Shown: positions 22,301 through 35,600, counted from the stretch's first letter. The stretch: 64,000 nt of DNA from Vanilla planifolia (GCA_023846275.1 CM043870.1:14173527-14237526), one strand, 5' to 3'. Made by a program: numbers and translations. Notes: generated by a model from the letters alone, not told the origin.

Positions 22301-23829
22301 AAAGTAGAGTATAGTAGAGTAGAGATCTATTATGCTAGGTTAGTCTAGGCTAAGGTAAACTATGTTAGAGTAGAGTACAATAAAGTAGAGTAGAGTAGAG
22401 AAAAGCAAAGCAGAGCAGAGCAGTGTAGGGAAGAGCAGAGCATAGGAGAGCAAAGATAGACTAGGGTATGTTAGGCTAGAGTAGAGTAGAGCTATGTTAG
22501 GCCAGGTTTTTATTGGATAAGGTTGGCTAAGTAAGCCCAGAGTAGAGTGGAGTAGAGTAGAGTAGAGTAGAGCTAGATTAGGCTAGGCTAGGCAAGGATA
22601 GAGTAGAGTATAGTAGAATAGAATATAGTAGTGGAGTAGATTAGAGTAAAGAAGAGTAGACTAGAGCAGAGAAGAGCATAGTAGAGAAGAGCAGAGTAGA
22701 GCAAAAGAGAGTAGAGTAGAATAAAGTAGAATAGAGCAAGCAGAGCTGAGCATAACATAGTAGAGTAAGGTTAGGCTAGGCTAAGCTAGAGTAGAGTAGA
22801 GTGCTTTAAGTTAGGCTAAGCTAGGCTAGGCGAGGTTAGTGAGGAGTAGAGTTGGGTAGAGCAGAGCTAGGATAGCTTAGGCTAGGCTAGGCTAAGCTAA
22901 GCTAGGCTAACTTATGCTAGAGTAGAGTAGAGTAGAGTAGAGCTAGGTTAGGTTAAGCTCGGCTTGGCTAGGCTAGGCTAGGTTTGGCTAGGGTAGGCTA
23001 GGCTAAGCTAGAGTAGAGTAGAGTATAGTAGAGTAGAGTAGAGTAGAGAAGAGCTAGGTTAGGTTAGGTTTGGATGGGTAGGGTTAGAGTATAATAGAGT
23101 AGAGTAGGGTAGAGTAGAGCAAAGCATAGTAGGGTATGATAGAGTAGAGTAGAGCAAAGAAGTGTAGAGCAGAGCAGAGTTAGGTTAGGCTAGGCTAGGG
23201 TAGGCTAGAGTAGAACAAAGGAGAGAAGAGCTAAAAAAAGTTAGGATAGGTTAGAGTAGAGTAGAGTAGAATAGAATAGAATATAGTGGAGCAAAGTAGA
23301 GTAGAGTAGAGTATAATATAGTGGAGTATAGTAGAGTAGAGTAGAATAGAGTTAGGTTAGGCTAGGCTAGGGTAGGCTAGGCAAAACTTGGCTAGAATAG
23401 AGTAGGGTAGACTAGACTAAATTCGAGAAGAGTCGAGCAGAGCAAAGATCGGTTAGGCAAGGCAAGGCTAGAGTAGAGTAGAGCTGATTAGAGGAAAAAA
23501 AGGTAGAGCAAAGCAGAGAAGTGCTAAGAAGAGTAGAGCAGAATAGAGCAGAGTAGAGAAAAGCAGAGCAGAGCAGAGCAAAGCATAGTAGCATTAAGTT
23601 ATACTAAGTAATACTTGGTGAGGCAAGGCTATGCTAGATTAGAGTAGAGTAGAGTAGAGTATAGTAGAGTAGAGTAGAATTTAGTATAGTATAACATAAT
23701 GTAGTATAGTATAGTATGATAGAGTAGATTAGAGCTACATTAGGCTAGGCTAGGTAAGACTAGGCCAAGCTAAGCTAGAGTAGAGTAAAGTAGAGTATGG
23801 CTAGGTTAGGTTAAGTTAGGCTAGGCTAG

Positions 23830-24120
23830 GCTAGAGTTTAGTAGAGTATAATAGAGTAGAGTAGAGTAGAGAAGAGTAGAGCAAAGTAGAGAAGAGAAGA
23901 GTAGAGTAGAGCAAAGCAGAGCAGAGTAGAGTTAAGTTAGGCTAGAGTATAGTAGAGTAGGGCTAGGTTAGGCCAATCTTGGACTGGTCAAGTTAGAGCA
24001 GTATTGAGTAGACTAGAGTAGAGGAGACCAAAGCAGAGCAGAGTAGAGTGCGAGAGAATAGAGAATAGTAGAGCATAGTAGAGTAGGGCAGAATAGAGTA
24101 GAACAAAGCAAGATTAGGCT
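23830..24120 (+). repeat. About 735-bp period duplication, copy 1
   Basis: The block from TTTAGTAGAGTATAATAGAG to AACAAAGCAAGATTAGG recurs about 735 bp on. The rare word GTAGAGTGCGAGAGA marks it, near 24043 and again near 24776. The copies differ at a fair number of positions, so the duplication is older than the 822-bp one. Confidence 0.7.
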
Positions 24121-24554
24121 AGGTTAGGCTATGCAAGGCTTGGTTAGGCTAGGTTAGGCTATGCTAGGCTTGGTTAGCCAAGGCTAGGCTAGGCTAGAGT
24201 AGAATAAAGTAGAGTAGGGTAAAGTAGGGTAGAGTAAAGTAGAGTAAAGTAGAGTACAATAAGGTTAGGCTGGGTTAGAATAGAGTAGAGCAAAGCTAGG
24301 TTTGGCTTAGCTAGGCTAGGGTAAGTTAGGCTAGGCTATGCTAAGTCTGAGTAGAGCATAGTAGGAGTAGAATAAGGTAGAGTAGAATAAAGTAGAGCTA
24401 GGTTAGGTTAGGCTATATTAGAGTATAGTAGAGTAGAGTTTAATAGAGTAGAGTAGAGCAGAATAGAGCAGAGTAGAGCAGAGCAGAGCAGAGTAGAGCA
24501 GTGTAGAGTAGAGCTTAGAAGAGTTAGGTTAGGTTTGGTTAGGCTAGGCTAGGT

Positions 24555-24845
24555 TAGAGTTTAATAGAGTATAATAGAGTAGAGTAGAGTAGAGAAGAGT
24601 AGAGCAAAGTAGAGAAGAGCAGAGCAGAGCAGAGCAAAGTAGAGCAGAGTAGAGTTAGGTTAGGGTAAACTAGGTTAGAGTAGAGTAGAGTAGAGTAGAG
24701 CTAGGTTAGGCAAGTTTTGGCTAGGTTAGGTTAGAGCAGAGTAGAATATACTAGAGTAGAGGAGAGCAAAGTAGAGTAGAGTGCGAGAGAGTAGATCGTA
24801 GTAGAGTATCGCATAATAGAGTAGAGAAAAGCAAGATTTGGCTAG
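24555..24845 (+). repeat. About 735-bp period duplication, copy 2
   Basis: This is the second copy of the block at 23830-24120, with the same order of landmarks: a TTTAATAGAGTATAATAGAG start, GAAGAGTAGAGCAAAGTAG, GTGCGAGAGAGTAG, AAGCAAGATTTGG. The boundaries are approximate. Confidence 0.7.
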
Positions 24846-24967
24846 GCCAAGCTATGCTAGGCTTGGATAGGCAAGGCTAGGCTATAGTAGAATAGAGTAG
24901 AGTAGAGTAGAGTAGGGTAGAGTAAAGTAGAGTACAAAAAGGTTAGCCTAGGTTAGAGTAAAGTAGA

Positions 24968-25500
24968 GTGCTCTAAGTTTGGCTAAGCTAGGTTAGCGAG
25001 GAGTAGAGTTGGGTAGAGTAGAGCTAGGATAGCTTAGGCTAGGCTAGGCTAAGCTAAGCTAGGCTAACTTAGGCTAGAGTAGAGTATAATAGAATAGAGC
25101 TAGTTAGGTAAAGTTAGGGTTGGCTAGGCTAGGATTAGTTTGGCTAGGGTAGGCTAGGCTAAGCTAGAGTAGAGTAGAGTATAGTAGAGTAGAGTAAAGA
25201 AGAGAAGAGCTTTGTTAAGTTAGTTAGGATGGGTAGGGTTAGAGTACAATAGAGTAGAGTAGGGTTGAGTAGAGCAAAGCAGAGTATGATAGAGTAGAGT
25301 AGAGCAAAGAAGAGTATAATAGAGTAGAGTAGAGTAGAGCAGAGTTAGGTTAGGTTAGGCTAAGGTAGGCTAGAGTAGAATAGGAGAGAGAAGAGCTAAA
25401 ATAAGCTAGGTTAGGTTAGAGTAGAGTAAAGTAGAGTAGAGTAGAATAGAGTAGAGCAAAGTAGAGTAAAATATAATAGAGTATAGTAGAGTAGAGCTGA
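24968..25500 (+). repeat. 2167-bp duplication, copy 2 (clear part)
   Basis: It starts GTGCTCTAAG and follows the landmarks of 22801-23260 in order, with scattered changes and small gaps. Beyond about 25.5 kb the match becomes too weak to follow by eye, so the second copy may be truncated or merely diverged. Confidence 0.75.
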
Positions 25501-28500
25501 GTAGAGTTAGCTTAGGCTAGGCTAGCATAGGCAAGGCTAGGTTTGAGTAGAGTAGAGTAGAATAGAGTAGAGTAGAGTAGGCTAGAGTAGAGCTAGGTTA
25601 GGTTAATGTTAGGCTAGGAAAGGCTGAAGTAGCATAGAGTAGTTTAGAGTAGAGCATAGCAGTGTAGAGAAGGGTAGAGCAGAGCAAAGTGGAGTAGATT
25701 AGAGTAGAGTAGAGCAGAGTAGATCAGAGTAGAGTAGAGTATAGCTAGGTTACATTTGGCTTGGCTAGGCTACATTAGAGTAGAGTAGAGTAGAGTAGAG
25801 CTAGGTTTGGCTTGGCTAGTCTAGGCTAGGTTTGAGTAGAGCAGACTAGAGTTTAGTAGAGTAAAGCTAGGTTCAGTTAGGCTAGTCTAGATTAGGCTAG
25901 TTTAGACTAGGCTAGGATAGAGTAGAGCAAAGTAAAGCTATGTTAGGCTTGGCTTGGCTAAGATATGCTAGACTATGACAGAGTATAATAGAGTAGAGTA
26001 TAGTAGAGTAGAGTAGACTAGAGTAGATTGAAACAAAGTAGAGCATAGTAGAGTTGAGTGTTATAGAGTAGAGTAGAGAAAAAAAGAGTAGTGCAGATTA
26101 GAGTAGAGCAGAGTAGAGCTAGGTTAAGATAGGCTAAGCAAGGCTACACTGGGCTGAGCAAGGGTTGAGAAGTATGGAGTAGTGTAAAGCAAGGCTAGGC
26201 TAGGCTTGGTTAGAGTAGAGTAGAGTAAAGCACATTAGAGTAGAGTAGAGTAAAGTAAAGTGGAGTACAATAGTGTAGAGTAAAGCTAGGTCAGGCTAAG
26301 CTAGAGTGGAGTAGAGTAGAGTAGAGTAGGCTTGAGCTCGATTAAGCTTGGCTAGGCCTGGCTAAGATTTAGCAGAGTAAAGTAGAGTATAGCAATAAAG
26401 AACAGAGCAAAGAAGAGAAAAGTAAATGAGAGAAGAGTAAAGTAGAGCAGAGCAGAGAAGGGTAGAGCTGACTAGAGTAGAGCATAGCAGTGTAGTGTAG
26501 AGCAGTGTAGAGTAGGGAAGAGTAGAGTAAAGTAGAGCTAGTTAGGCCAAGTTTAGTTAGGCTAGTTAGGCTAAGCCAGGTTATGGTAGAGTAGAGTAAA
26601 GTAGAGTAGAGTAGGGTATGGTAGTGTAGAGTATATTATAGTAGAGTAGAAGAGAGCTAGGTTAGGTTAGGCTAGGCGAGGCTAGGGAAGGCTTGGGTAA
26701 AGTAGAGTAGAGTAGCATGGATTAGAGTTGAGTAGAGTTGAATGGAGTATTGTAGAGATCGGTTAGGTTTTGGTAATTTAGGCTAAGATAGGCTAAGGTA
26801 GGGTAAGTTAGGCTCGAGTAGAGTAAAGTAGAGTAAAGTAGAGTAGACCAGAGTAGAGTAAAGCTAGGTTAAGCTAGGGTAGGCTAGGATAGGCTAAGCT
26901 AGGTTAGAGTAGCATAGAGTAGATTAAAGCAGAGTAAAGTAGAGCAAAATAAAGCAAAGATGAGTGTAGCAAAACAGAGTGGAGTAGAGAAGAGCAAAGT
27001 AGAGCTAAGTTTGGCTAGCTTAGGCTATGGTAGGTCAGGCTAGGCTAGAGTAGAGTAGAGCAGAGTATAGTAAACTAAAGTAGAGTAGAGTATAGTAAAG
27101 CTAGGGTAAGTAAGGCTATGCTAGGCAAGGCTAAAGTAAAGTAGAGTAGAGGAGACAGAGTAGAGTAAAAAAAAGTAGAGTAGAGGAAAGCAGAGTAGAG
27201 TATAGTATAGCTAAAAAAAGAGCAGGGAAGAGTAGAGCATATCAGAGCAGAGCAGAGAAGAGCAAAGATAGATTAGGCTCAGCTAGTATAGGCTAGAGTG
27301 GAGTATAGTAGAATAGAGTAGAGTAGAATGGAGCAGAGCTAGGTAAGCAAGGTTAGGTTGAAGTAGAGCAGAGTAGAGCTAGGTTAAGATAGGCTAAGCT
27401 AGGTGAGCTAAGAGTTGAGTAGGGTAGAGTAGAGTAGAGTAGAATAGAGGAGAGTAGAGTATAGTAGAGAAGAGCAAAGCATAATAGAATAAAGCATAGT
27501 AGAGCATAACAGTGCAGAGCAGAGCAGAGTGGAGCATAACAAAGTATAGTAGAGCTAAGTTAGGCTAGGCTAGGCTAAGCTAGCCTAGAATAAAGTAGAG
27601 TGGGGTAAACTAGAGTAAATTAGAGTATAGTAAAGTAGAGTAGAATAGAGTAGAGTGAGGTTAGACTAGGTATGGCTAGGTTAGGATAGGATAGGCTTTG
27701 TTAGACTAAAGTAGAGTAAGATACAATAGAGAAGAATTGAGTAGAGTAGAATAGAGTTGAGTTAGGTTAGGCTAGGCATGGCTAGGCTAGGGTAGAGTAG
27801 AGTAGAGTTGAGTAGAGTAGAGTAGAATGGAGTGGAGTAGAGTAGAGTGCGGTTAGGCTAGGCAAGGGTAGGCTAGTCTAGGCTCGAGTAAAGTAGAGTA
27901 GAGTATAGCAGAGAAGAGTAAAGTAGAATAGAGTAGAGTAGAGCATAGCAGAGTAGAGAAGAGCAAAGTGGAGAAAAGCATAAGAGAGCATCATAACGTG
28001 GAGCAGAGCAGAGTGGAGTAGAGAAAAAAAAAGCAGAGTAGAGTAGAGGTAGATTAGGCATGGCTCGGCTAGGGTAGGGTAGGCTAGAGTAGAGTAGAGT
28101 AGAGCTTTTTTAGGCTAGGCTTGGCTAAGTTATAGTAGAGTAAAGTAGAGTAGAGTAGAGTAGAGAAGAGAAGAGTAGAGTACAATAGAGTAGAGTAAAG
28201 AAAAGTAGAGTTTAGTACAGTAGAGTAGATAAGAGTAGAACAGAGCAAAGTAGAGCAGAGCTAGGTTAGGCTAGGCTAGAGTAGTGTAGAGTAGAGCTAG
28301 GTTAGGTGAGGCTAGAGTACTGTAGAGTATAGCTAGGTTAGGCTAGTCTTTGTTAAAGTAGAGTAGAGTAGAATATAGTATATTTGAGTATAGTAGAGTA
28401 GAGTTAAGTAAAGATGGGCTAGGTTAAGTGATGCATAGATGGGCTAGACTAGGCTAGAGTAGGCTAGGTAGGGTCAAGCTAGGCTAGAGTAAAGTAGAGT

Positions 28501-31370
28501 AGTGTATAGTAGAGTAAGGTAGAGTATAGTAGAGTAAAGCAGAGCTAAGTTAGGCTAGGCTAGGCTAAACTAGGCTATAGAAGAGTAGAGTTGAGTAGAG
28601 AAGAATAGAGTAGAGTATAGAGGAGTAATGCAAAGTCGAGAAGAGTAGAGTAGAACAGAGTAGAGCAAAGCAAAGTAGAATAGAGTAGAGCAAAGTAGAG
28701 TAGAGAAGAGTTGAGAAGAGTAGAGTAGAGTAGAGCAGAGTAGAGTTGTGTAGAGTAGAGTAGAGTAGAGCTAGGTTAGGCAAAGTTAGGCTAGGCTAGG
28801 TTAGAGTAAGGTAGCATAGAATAGAGAGTGTAGAGCTAGGTTAGGCTAAGCTAGGTTAGGCTAAGCAAGGCTAGGGAAGGCTAGGCTAGGTTAGGCTACA
28901 TAAGGCTAGAGTAGAGTAGAGTTGAGTAGAGTAGAGAAGAATAAACCAGAGTAGAGAAGAGAAGAGTAGAGTAGAGCAGAGCAGAGTAGAATAAAATAGA
29001 GCAGAGGAGAGCAGAGTAGAGTAAAGCAAAGTAAAGTAAAGTAGGACAGAGCAGAGTAGAGAGTAGAGCTTGCTTAGGAAAGGCAAGTCTTGGTTAGAAT
29101 TGTGTCGAGTAGAGTAGAATAGAGTAGAGTAGAGTAGAGTATAGTAGGGTAGGGTAAAGTAGAGAAGAGTAGAGTATAGCTAGACTAGGCTAGGCTAGCT
29201 TAGGCAAGGAAAGGCTAAGGTAGGCTATACAAGGCAAGAGTAGAGTAGAGTAGAGCAAAGTAGAGTATAGTAGAGCTAGGTTAGGCTAGGCTAGGCTAGA
29301 GTACGATAGAGCATAATAGAGTAGAGTAGAACATAGTAGAGATGAGCAGAGTAGAGCATGGTAGAGCGTAGTAGAGTAGAGTAGAGTAGAGCAAAGGTTG
29401 GTTAGGCTAGGATAGCCTAGGCGAGAGTAGTGTAGACGAGAGTAAAGTAGAGCAAGGTTAGGCTAAGCTAGCCTTGGCTGAGTTAGAGTAGAGTAGAGTA
29501 GAGTAGAGTAGAATATAGTAGATTAGAGTAGAGTAGAGTAAAGTATAGTAGAGCTAGGTTATGCCAGGGAAGGCTAGGCTAGGCTAGAGTAGGCTAAGCT
29601 ATAGTAGAGTAGAGTAGAGTAGAGTAGTGTATAAAAGAGAAATGTTAAGCTAGGCAAGGCTAGATTTGGCTAAACTAGGCTAATGTAGTGTAGAGTAGAG
29701 TAGAGCAACACGAAATAGAGTAGAGTAGAAAAGAGTAGAGTAGAGTAGAGCAGAGTAGAGCAAAGCAAGGCAGAGTAATGTTGATTCAAGCAAAGTAGAG
29801 TAGAGCATAGTAGAGCAGAGCAGAACTGGGTGGATTAAGGTAGAATAGAGTAGAGCAAGGTTAGGCTAGGCTAGGCTAGGCAAGGTTAGAGTTGAGTAGA
29901 GTAGACCAGAGTAAAATAAAGTAAAATAGAGTAGAGTGGAGTAGAGTAGAGCTAGGCTAGGCTAGGTTAGGCTACACAAGGCTAGAGTAGTATAGAGTAG
30001 AGTAGAGTAGAGTATAGTTGAGTAGAGTGGAGTAGAGCTAGGTTAGGCTAAACTAGGCAAGAGTAGAATATAGTAGAGCAGAGTATAGTAGAGTAGAGTA
30101 GAGGAGAGGAGAGTAGAGTAGAGTAGAGCTAAGTTAGGCTAGGCTAGGCTAGAGCACAATATAATAGGTTAGAGTATAGTAGAGCAGAGTATAGTAAAGA
30201 AGAGTATAATAGAATTAGGTTAGGCTTGGCTTAGCAAGAGCAAAGTAGAGTAGAGCTAGGTCAGGCTAGGCTAGGTTAGAGTATTATAGAGAATAATAGA
30301 GTAAAGTAAAGAAGAGTAGAGTAGAGTAGAATAGAGTAGAGTAGAGTAGAGTAGGGCATAGTAGAGTAGAACAGAGCTAGATTAGGATAGGCTAGCTAAG
30401 TAAGGCTAGACTATAGGAGAGTAGAGTTAAGTTAGGTTAGGCTAGGTTAGAGTAGAGTATAGTAGAGTGGATTAGAGTAGAGTATAATACAGTAGAGTAG
30501 GATAGAGCTAGGCTAGGCTAGGCTAATCTAGGCTAAATAAGGCCAGGATAGGCTAGGCTAGAGTAGAGTAGAGTAGAGCTGAGTAGAGTAGAGTAGAGTA
30601 AGATTTTTCCTGAGTAGTTTAGGCTATGCTCGAGCATAATTGAGTAGAGTAGAGTAGAGCAAGCAGAGTAGATTAGAGAATACCAGAGTAGAGTAGAGAA
30701 AGTAGAGTAGAGTAAAGTAGAGTAGAGCAGAGCAGAGCAAAGTTAAGTTAGGCTATGCTAAGCTAGCCTATCTAGAGTTTCTTAGATTAGAGTAGAGCTT
30801 TGTCTGACTTTGCTAGGCTAAGTGAGGCTGGAGTAGAGAAGAGTAGAGTAAAGTAGAATAGAGTAGAGCCAGGTTAGGTTCGGCTAGGGTAGGCTAAGTG
30901 AGGCTACCTAGAGTAGAGTAGAGTAGAGTAGAGTAGATTAGAGTAGAGTAGATTAGGGTAGAGCTCAGTTAGGCTAGGCTAAGCTAGAGTAGAGTATAGT
31001 AGACCAGAGTTGAGCAGAGTAGAGCAAGACAAAGTAGAGCAGAGCAAAGTAGAGTAGTGCAGAGCTGAGTAAGGAGAGCAGGGTAGAGAAGAGAAGAGCA
31101 GAGCATAAAAGAGAAGAGTATAGCAGAGAGGAGAAGGGCAAAGTAGAGTAGAACCTAAGTTAGGCTAGGCTAGGGTAGGCAAGGTCAGAGTAGAGTAAAA
31201 TATAGTAGGTTAAAGCAGAGTATAGTAAGGCGAGGCTAGGTTAGGCTAGGCTAGGCTAGTGTAGAGTAGTGTAGAATAGAGTTGGGTAGAGTATAGTATA
31301 ATAAGGATTGGCTATGTCAGGCAAGGTTAGGTTAAGCTAAACTAGGTCTAATGGGGTGGAGTAGTGTAGA

Positions 31371-32645
31371 GGAGCATAGAGAATTATTAGGCTTAGCTAA
31401 GCTAGAGTAGAATAAAATAGAGTAGAGTACAGTAGAGTAGAGTAAAGTAAAGTATTGCTAGGAGAAGCAAGGCGAGGTTAGGTTAGGATAGGTTTGGCTA
31501 GGATAGGCTAAGCTAGGTTAGGCTAGGCTAAGCTCGACGAGGCTAGGCTAGGCTAAGCAAGAGTAGAGTAAAGTTAAGTAAAATAGAATAAAGAAGAGTA
31601 GAGTGGAGTAGAGTATAGTAAGGCTAAGGTAGGCTTGTTTAGGTTAGGTTAGGCTAGGCTAGGCTTGATAAGAGTAGGGTATAGTAAAGTAGTATAAAGC
31701 TATGTTAGGCTAGAGTAGAATAAAATTTAGTAGAGTAGAGTAGGGTAGAGTAAGGTTAGGCTAGGGTAGGAGAGGTTACGCAAGGCTAGGATAGGTTATG
31801 CTAGGTTATGCTCGGCTAGGTTAGAGTATGTTAGGGTAGAGAAGTGTAGAGTAGCTTAAAGTAGAATATAGTAGACTTGAGTTGAGTAGAGTAGAGTAGA
31901 GTATAGTAGAGTAGAGTATAGTAGAGTAGGGTAGAGTAGTGTTGAGCAGAGTAGAGTAGAGTAGAGTAAAGTAGGATAGAGTTATGTTAAGCTTAGCGAG
32001 GCTAGAGTAAAATAAATAGAGCAGAGTAAAGTAAGGCTAGGCTAAGATACGATGGGCTAGAGTAGAGTAGACTAGAGTAGGGTAGAGTAGGTATAGTAAG
32101 GCTGGGTTAGGCTAAGCTATGTTAGGATAGGCTAGGCTAGTCTAGGCTAGGTTAGACTAGGGTAGAATAAAGTAGAGATGAGTAGCATTGCGCTAAGTAG
32201 GATTAGCTAAGCTAGAGTAGAATAAAATAGTGTAGAGTATAGTAGAGTAGGGCAAGGTTACTGTAGACTAGGCGAGGTTAAGCAAGTCTAGGCTAGAGTA
32301 TAATAGAGTAAGATAGAGTAGAGTATAGTAAGGTAGGGCTAGGTTACTAGGTTAGGCTAAAAAAAGGCTAGGTTTGCATAGGTTATGTAAGGCTGGAGTA
32401 GTGTAGAGTAGCATAGAGCTATGTTAGGATTAGCTAAGCTAAAGTAGAATAAAATAGAGTATAGTTGAGTAGAGTAGAGTAGAGCAGAGGAGAATAAGGC
32501 TAAGCTTGGCTAGGCAAGGTTAGGTTAGGATAGGTTAGGCTAGGTTAGGCTAGACTAGGTTAGAGTATAGTATAGTAGGGTAGAGTAGAGTAGAGTGGCA
32601 TAGGGCTAAGATAGGCTTAGCTACACTAAAGTAGGATAAAATAGA
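31371..32645 (+). repeat. Composite higher-order marker cluster, second copy
   Basis: The compound marker of 3637-4999 is present six times here, with its final part (GTAGAATAAAATAG or a variant) near 31407, 31715, 32007, 32217, 32444 and 32631. The spacings are about 308, 292, 210, 227 and 187 bp. The copies at 31371 and 31970 match those at 3637 and 4949 in their private variants (GGAGCATAAAG, GTAGGATAGAGTTAT). The last three copies have no obvious partner in unit 1, suggesting local expansion. Confidence 0.6.
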
Positions 32646-35600
32646 GTAGAGTAGAGTAGAGTAGAGTAAGACTCAACTAAGCTAGGTGAGGTTAGATTAT
32701 GTTAGGCTAAATAAGGCTAAGCCAGGCTAGTTTTGAGTAAGGTATAGTAATGTAAAGTAGAGTAGAGTAGAGTAGAGTAAAATAGAGTAGAGCAAAGCAA
32801 AGCAAAGTAGAGTAGAAAAGAGCAGAGCAAAGAAGAGTAGAGTAGAGTTAGTTTAGGCTAGTCTAGGTAAGGCTATGCTAGAGTAGAGTAGAGTAGAGTA
32901 AAGCTAGATTAAGCTAGGCTAGGTTAGGGTAGAGTAGAGTAGAGTTAGCTTAGGCTAGGCTGGGCTAGGCTAAGCTAGGGTAGGCTAGGCTAGGCATGGA
33001 AATAGTAGAGTAGGTAAAGTAGAGTAGATTAGAGTAGAGTAGAGTAAAGTATAGCAGAGTAGAGCTCAATCAGGCTCGGCTAGGCTATAATAGAGTAGAT
33101 AAAGCAGAGTGGAGAAGAGCAGAAAAAAACAGAGCAGAGCATAGCAGAGAAGGGTATGGCAGAGTAGAGTAGAGCATAGTAGAGAAGAGCATAATAGAGC
33201 AGAGCAAAGTAGAGTTGAGTAGAGAAGAGTAGAGTAGAGTAGACTAGAGCATAATAGAGTAGATTAAAGCTGAGTAGAGAAGAATAGAGCTAGGTTCGAA
33301 AAGGTTAGAACCGAGAAGAGTAAAGTTAGGTTAGGCATGGCTAGGCTAGTCTAGGTTAAGATAGAGTACATCAGAATATAGTAGAGTAGAGTGAAGTAGA
33401 GCAGAGCAGAGCAGAGTAAAGTAGAGCAACGTTAGGTTAAGTTAAGCTAGGCTAAGCTATGCTAGACTATAATAGAGTAGAGCTAAGTAGGCTAGGCTAG
33501 GTTAGAGTAGAGTACAGTGCAAAGGAGTAGAGTAGAGTAGAGAAGAGTAGAATAGAGCAAAGTAGAGTAAAGCAGAGTAGAGCTATAAAATGAAGAGAAG
33601 AGAATAGTAGTGTAGAGAAGAGCTGGGTTAGGCTAAGATAGGCTAGGCTAAGCAAGGCTAGGGATGGCTACATTAAGTTAAGCAAGGCTAGAGTAGAGTA
33701 TACTAAAGTAGAGTATAGCTTAATAGAGCAGACTATAGTAGAAATAATAGAGAAAAGTAGAGTATTGTTTAATAGAGCATAACTTAGTAGAGTAGAGCAG
33801 AGCAAGGTTAGGCTAGGCTATGCTATGCTGGGTAAGGTTAGGCTAAGCTAGGCTAGAATATAGTAGAGTAGAGTAGAGCAAGGTTAGGCTCAGCTTGGCT
33901 CGGTTAGAGTAGAGTAGAGTAGACAAGAGTAGAATGAAGTATAGTAGAGTGAGGTTAGGCTAGGCTAGGCAATAGGAGTTGAGTAAAGTATAGTAGTACT
34001 ATGTTAAGCTAGCTAAAGCTAGAGTACAGTAGAGCATAGTAGAGTAAAGTAGAGATGAGCAGAGCAGAACTGACCAGGGTTATGCAGAGCAAAGCTGAGC
34101 ACGGTTAGGTTAGGATATGCTAGGCTAAGTTAGGTAAGGTTAGGCTAGGCTAGGCAAAGCTAAGCTAGAGTAGAGTAGAGTAGAGTTAGGTTAAGCTAGG
34201 CTAAGCTAGGATAGGTTAAAGTAGAGTAGAGTAGAATAGAGTAGAGCAGAGTTGACTAATGTAGGGTGTAGCAAAGCTAGGCTAGGCTAGGCTAAGTAAT
34301 CCTTGGTCAGGCTAGGCTAGGCTAGGATTTACTAAAGTAGAGTAGTGTAGAGTATAGCTCAGTTAGGCTAGGTTAGGCTTCCTACGCTAGGCTAAAGTAG
34401 AGTAGAGTAGAGTAGAGCAGAGTAGTGTAGAGCAGAATAAAGTAGAATAGAGCAAAGTAGAGAAGAATAGAGTAGAGTAGAGTCGAGCTGAGTAGAGTAA
34501 AGTGTAGCAGAGCAGGGTCGAGCTGAGCAGAGTTGTTGAGAGCAAAGCAAAGTAGAGTGAAGCCAGGTTAGGTTAAGCTAGGCGAGGTTAAGCTAGGTTG
34601 TAGTAGAGTATAGAAGAGTAGACTATTATTGAGTAGAGTAAAGCAAGGTTAAGCTAGGCTTGGCTAGGCAAAGCTAGGTTAGGCTAGCTAGAGTAGAGTA
34701 CAGTAGAGTAGAGCTAGGTTAGGTTTTTCTTGGTTAAGCTAGGCTTTACAAAAGTAAAGTAGTCCAGAGCAGAGTAGAGTAGAGTAGAGTAGAGCAAAGT
34801 AGATCAAAGTTGAGTAGAATAGAGATGAGCAGCATAGAGTAGAGCAGAGTAGAGCATGGTTAAGCTAGGCTAGGCGAGGTGAAGCTAGGCTAGGTTAGAG
34901 AAAAGTGGAGTTTAGTATGTCAGAGTAGAGTAGAGCTAGGTTAGGTCAGGCTAGGCTAGGCGAGTAGAGTAGTGTTGAGTAGAGTAGAGTAAAGTAGAAT
35001 AGAGTATAGTAGAATAGTGTAGGTAGAGTAGAGTAGAGTAGAGAAGAGAAGAGTAGAGTAGAGTAAAGTAGAGTAGAGTAGAGCTGAGCAGAGTAGAGAA
35101 AAGTAGAGTAGAGTATAGTAGGGCTTGGTTAGGCTAGGTTAGGTTGGAGTATAGTAGAGTAGAGTAGATTAGAATAGAGTAGAATAGAGTATAGTAGAGC
35201 ATAGTAGGGTAGTGTAGATTAGAGTAGAGTATAGTAGAGTGGAGTAGAGAAGAAGAATAGAGTAGAGCAGAGGAGAGCAGAGGAGACCAGAGCAAAGGTG
35301 AATAGAGCTAGGTGGAGCAGAGCAAATGAGTAGAGTATAGTAGAGTAGAATAGAGCAGAGCAGAAAAGAGGAGTATAAAGTAAAGTAGATAAGTGTAGAG
35401 TGGAGAAGAGTAGAGTAGAGCTAGGTTTGGGTAGGTTAGGTTATGCTAGGGTAGGCTCGGTTGAGTTAGGCTACAGTAGAGTAAAGTGGAGCAGAGTACA
35501 GCTTGATTAGGTTATGTGAGGCTAGGTTGAGCTAGGCTAGAGTAGATTAAAGTAAAGTAGTGTAGAGTAGAATAGAGTAGAGTAAAGTCGAATAGAATAT

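Larger units (their letters stand above)
22801..24967 (+). repeat. 2167-bp duplication, copy 1
   Basis: It starts GTGCTTTAAG and carries landmarks that recur 2167 bp further on: GAGGAGTAGAGTTGGGTAGAG, AGCTAGGATAGCTTAGG, GGCTAACTTA, GGATGGGTAGGGTTAGAG, GTATGATAGAGTAG and GAGAAGAGCTAAAA. The first 450 bp or so align clearly with 24968 onward. A single counterpart is seen in unit 2 at about 44.40-44.90 kb. The copy is therefore local to unit 1. Confidence 0.8.
850..28450 (+). repeat. Large direct duplication, unit 1 (about 27.6 kb)
   Basis: Distinctive irregularities in the array recur in the same order and orientation further on. Examples are 945 with 28545, 1680 with 29276, 1873 (CTTGGCTGAGTTAGAG) with 29474, 2455 with 30152, and 3604 (AAACTAGGTCTAATGG) with 31339, an offset of 27,735. 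Next come 4949 with 31970, 5176 with 33580 and 12997 with 33747. From there the offset is about 20.0 kb: 14885 with 34906, 16850 with 36884, 17305 with 37304. The left edge may lie outside the window, and the right edge is taken as the place where unit 2 begins. The match is degenerate, so this is an old duplication. The offset change near 5.4/12.9 kb marks sequence unique to this unit. Confidence 0.75.
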
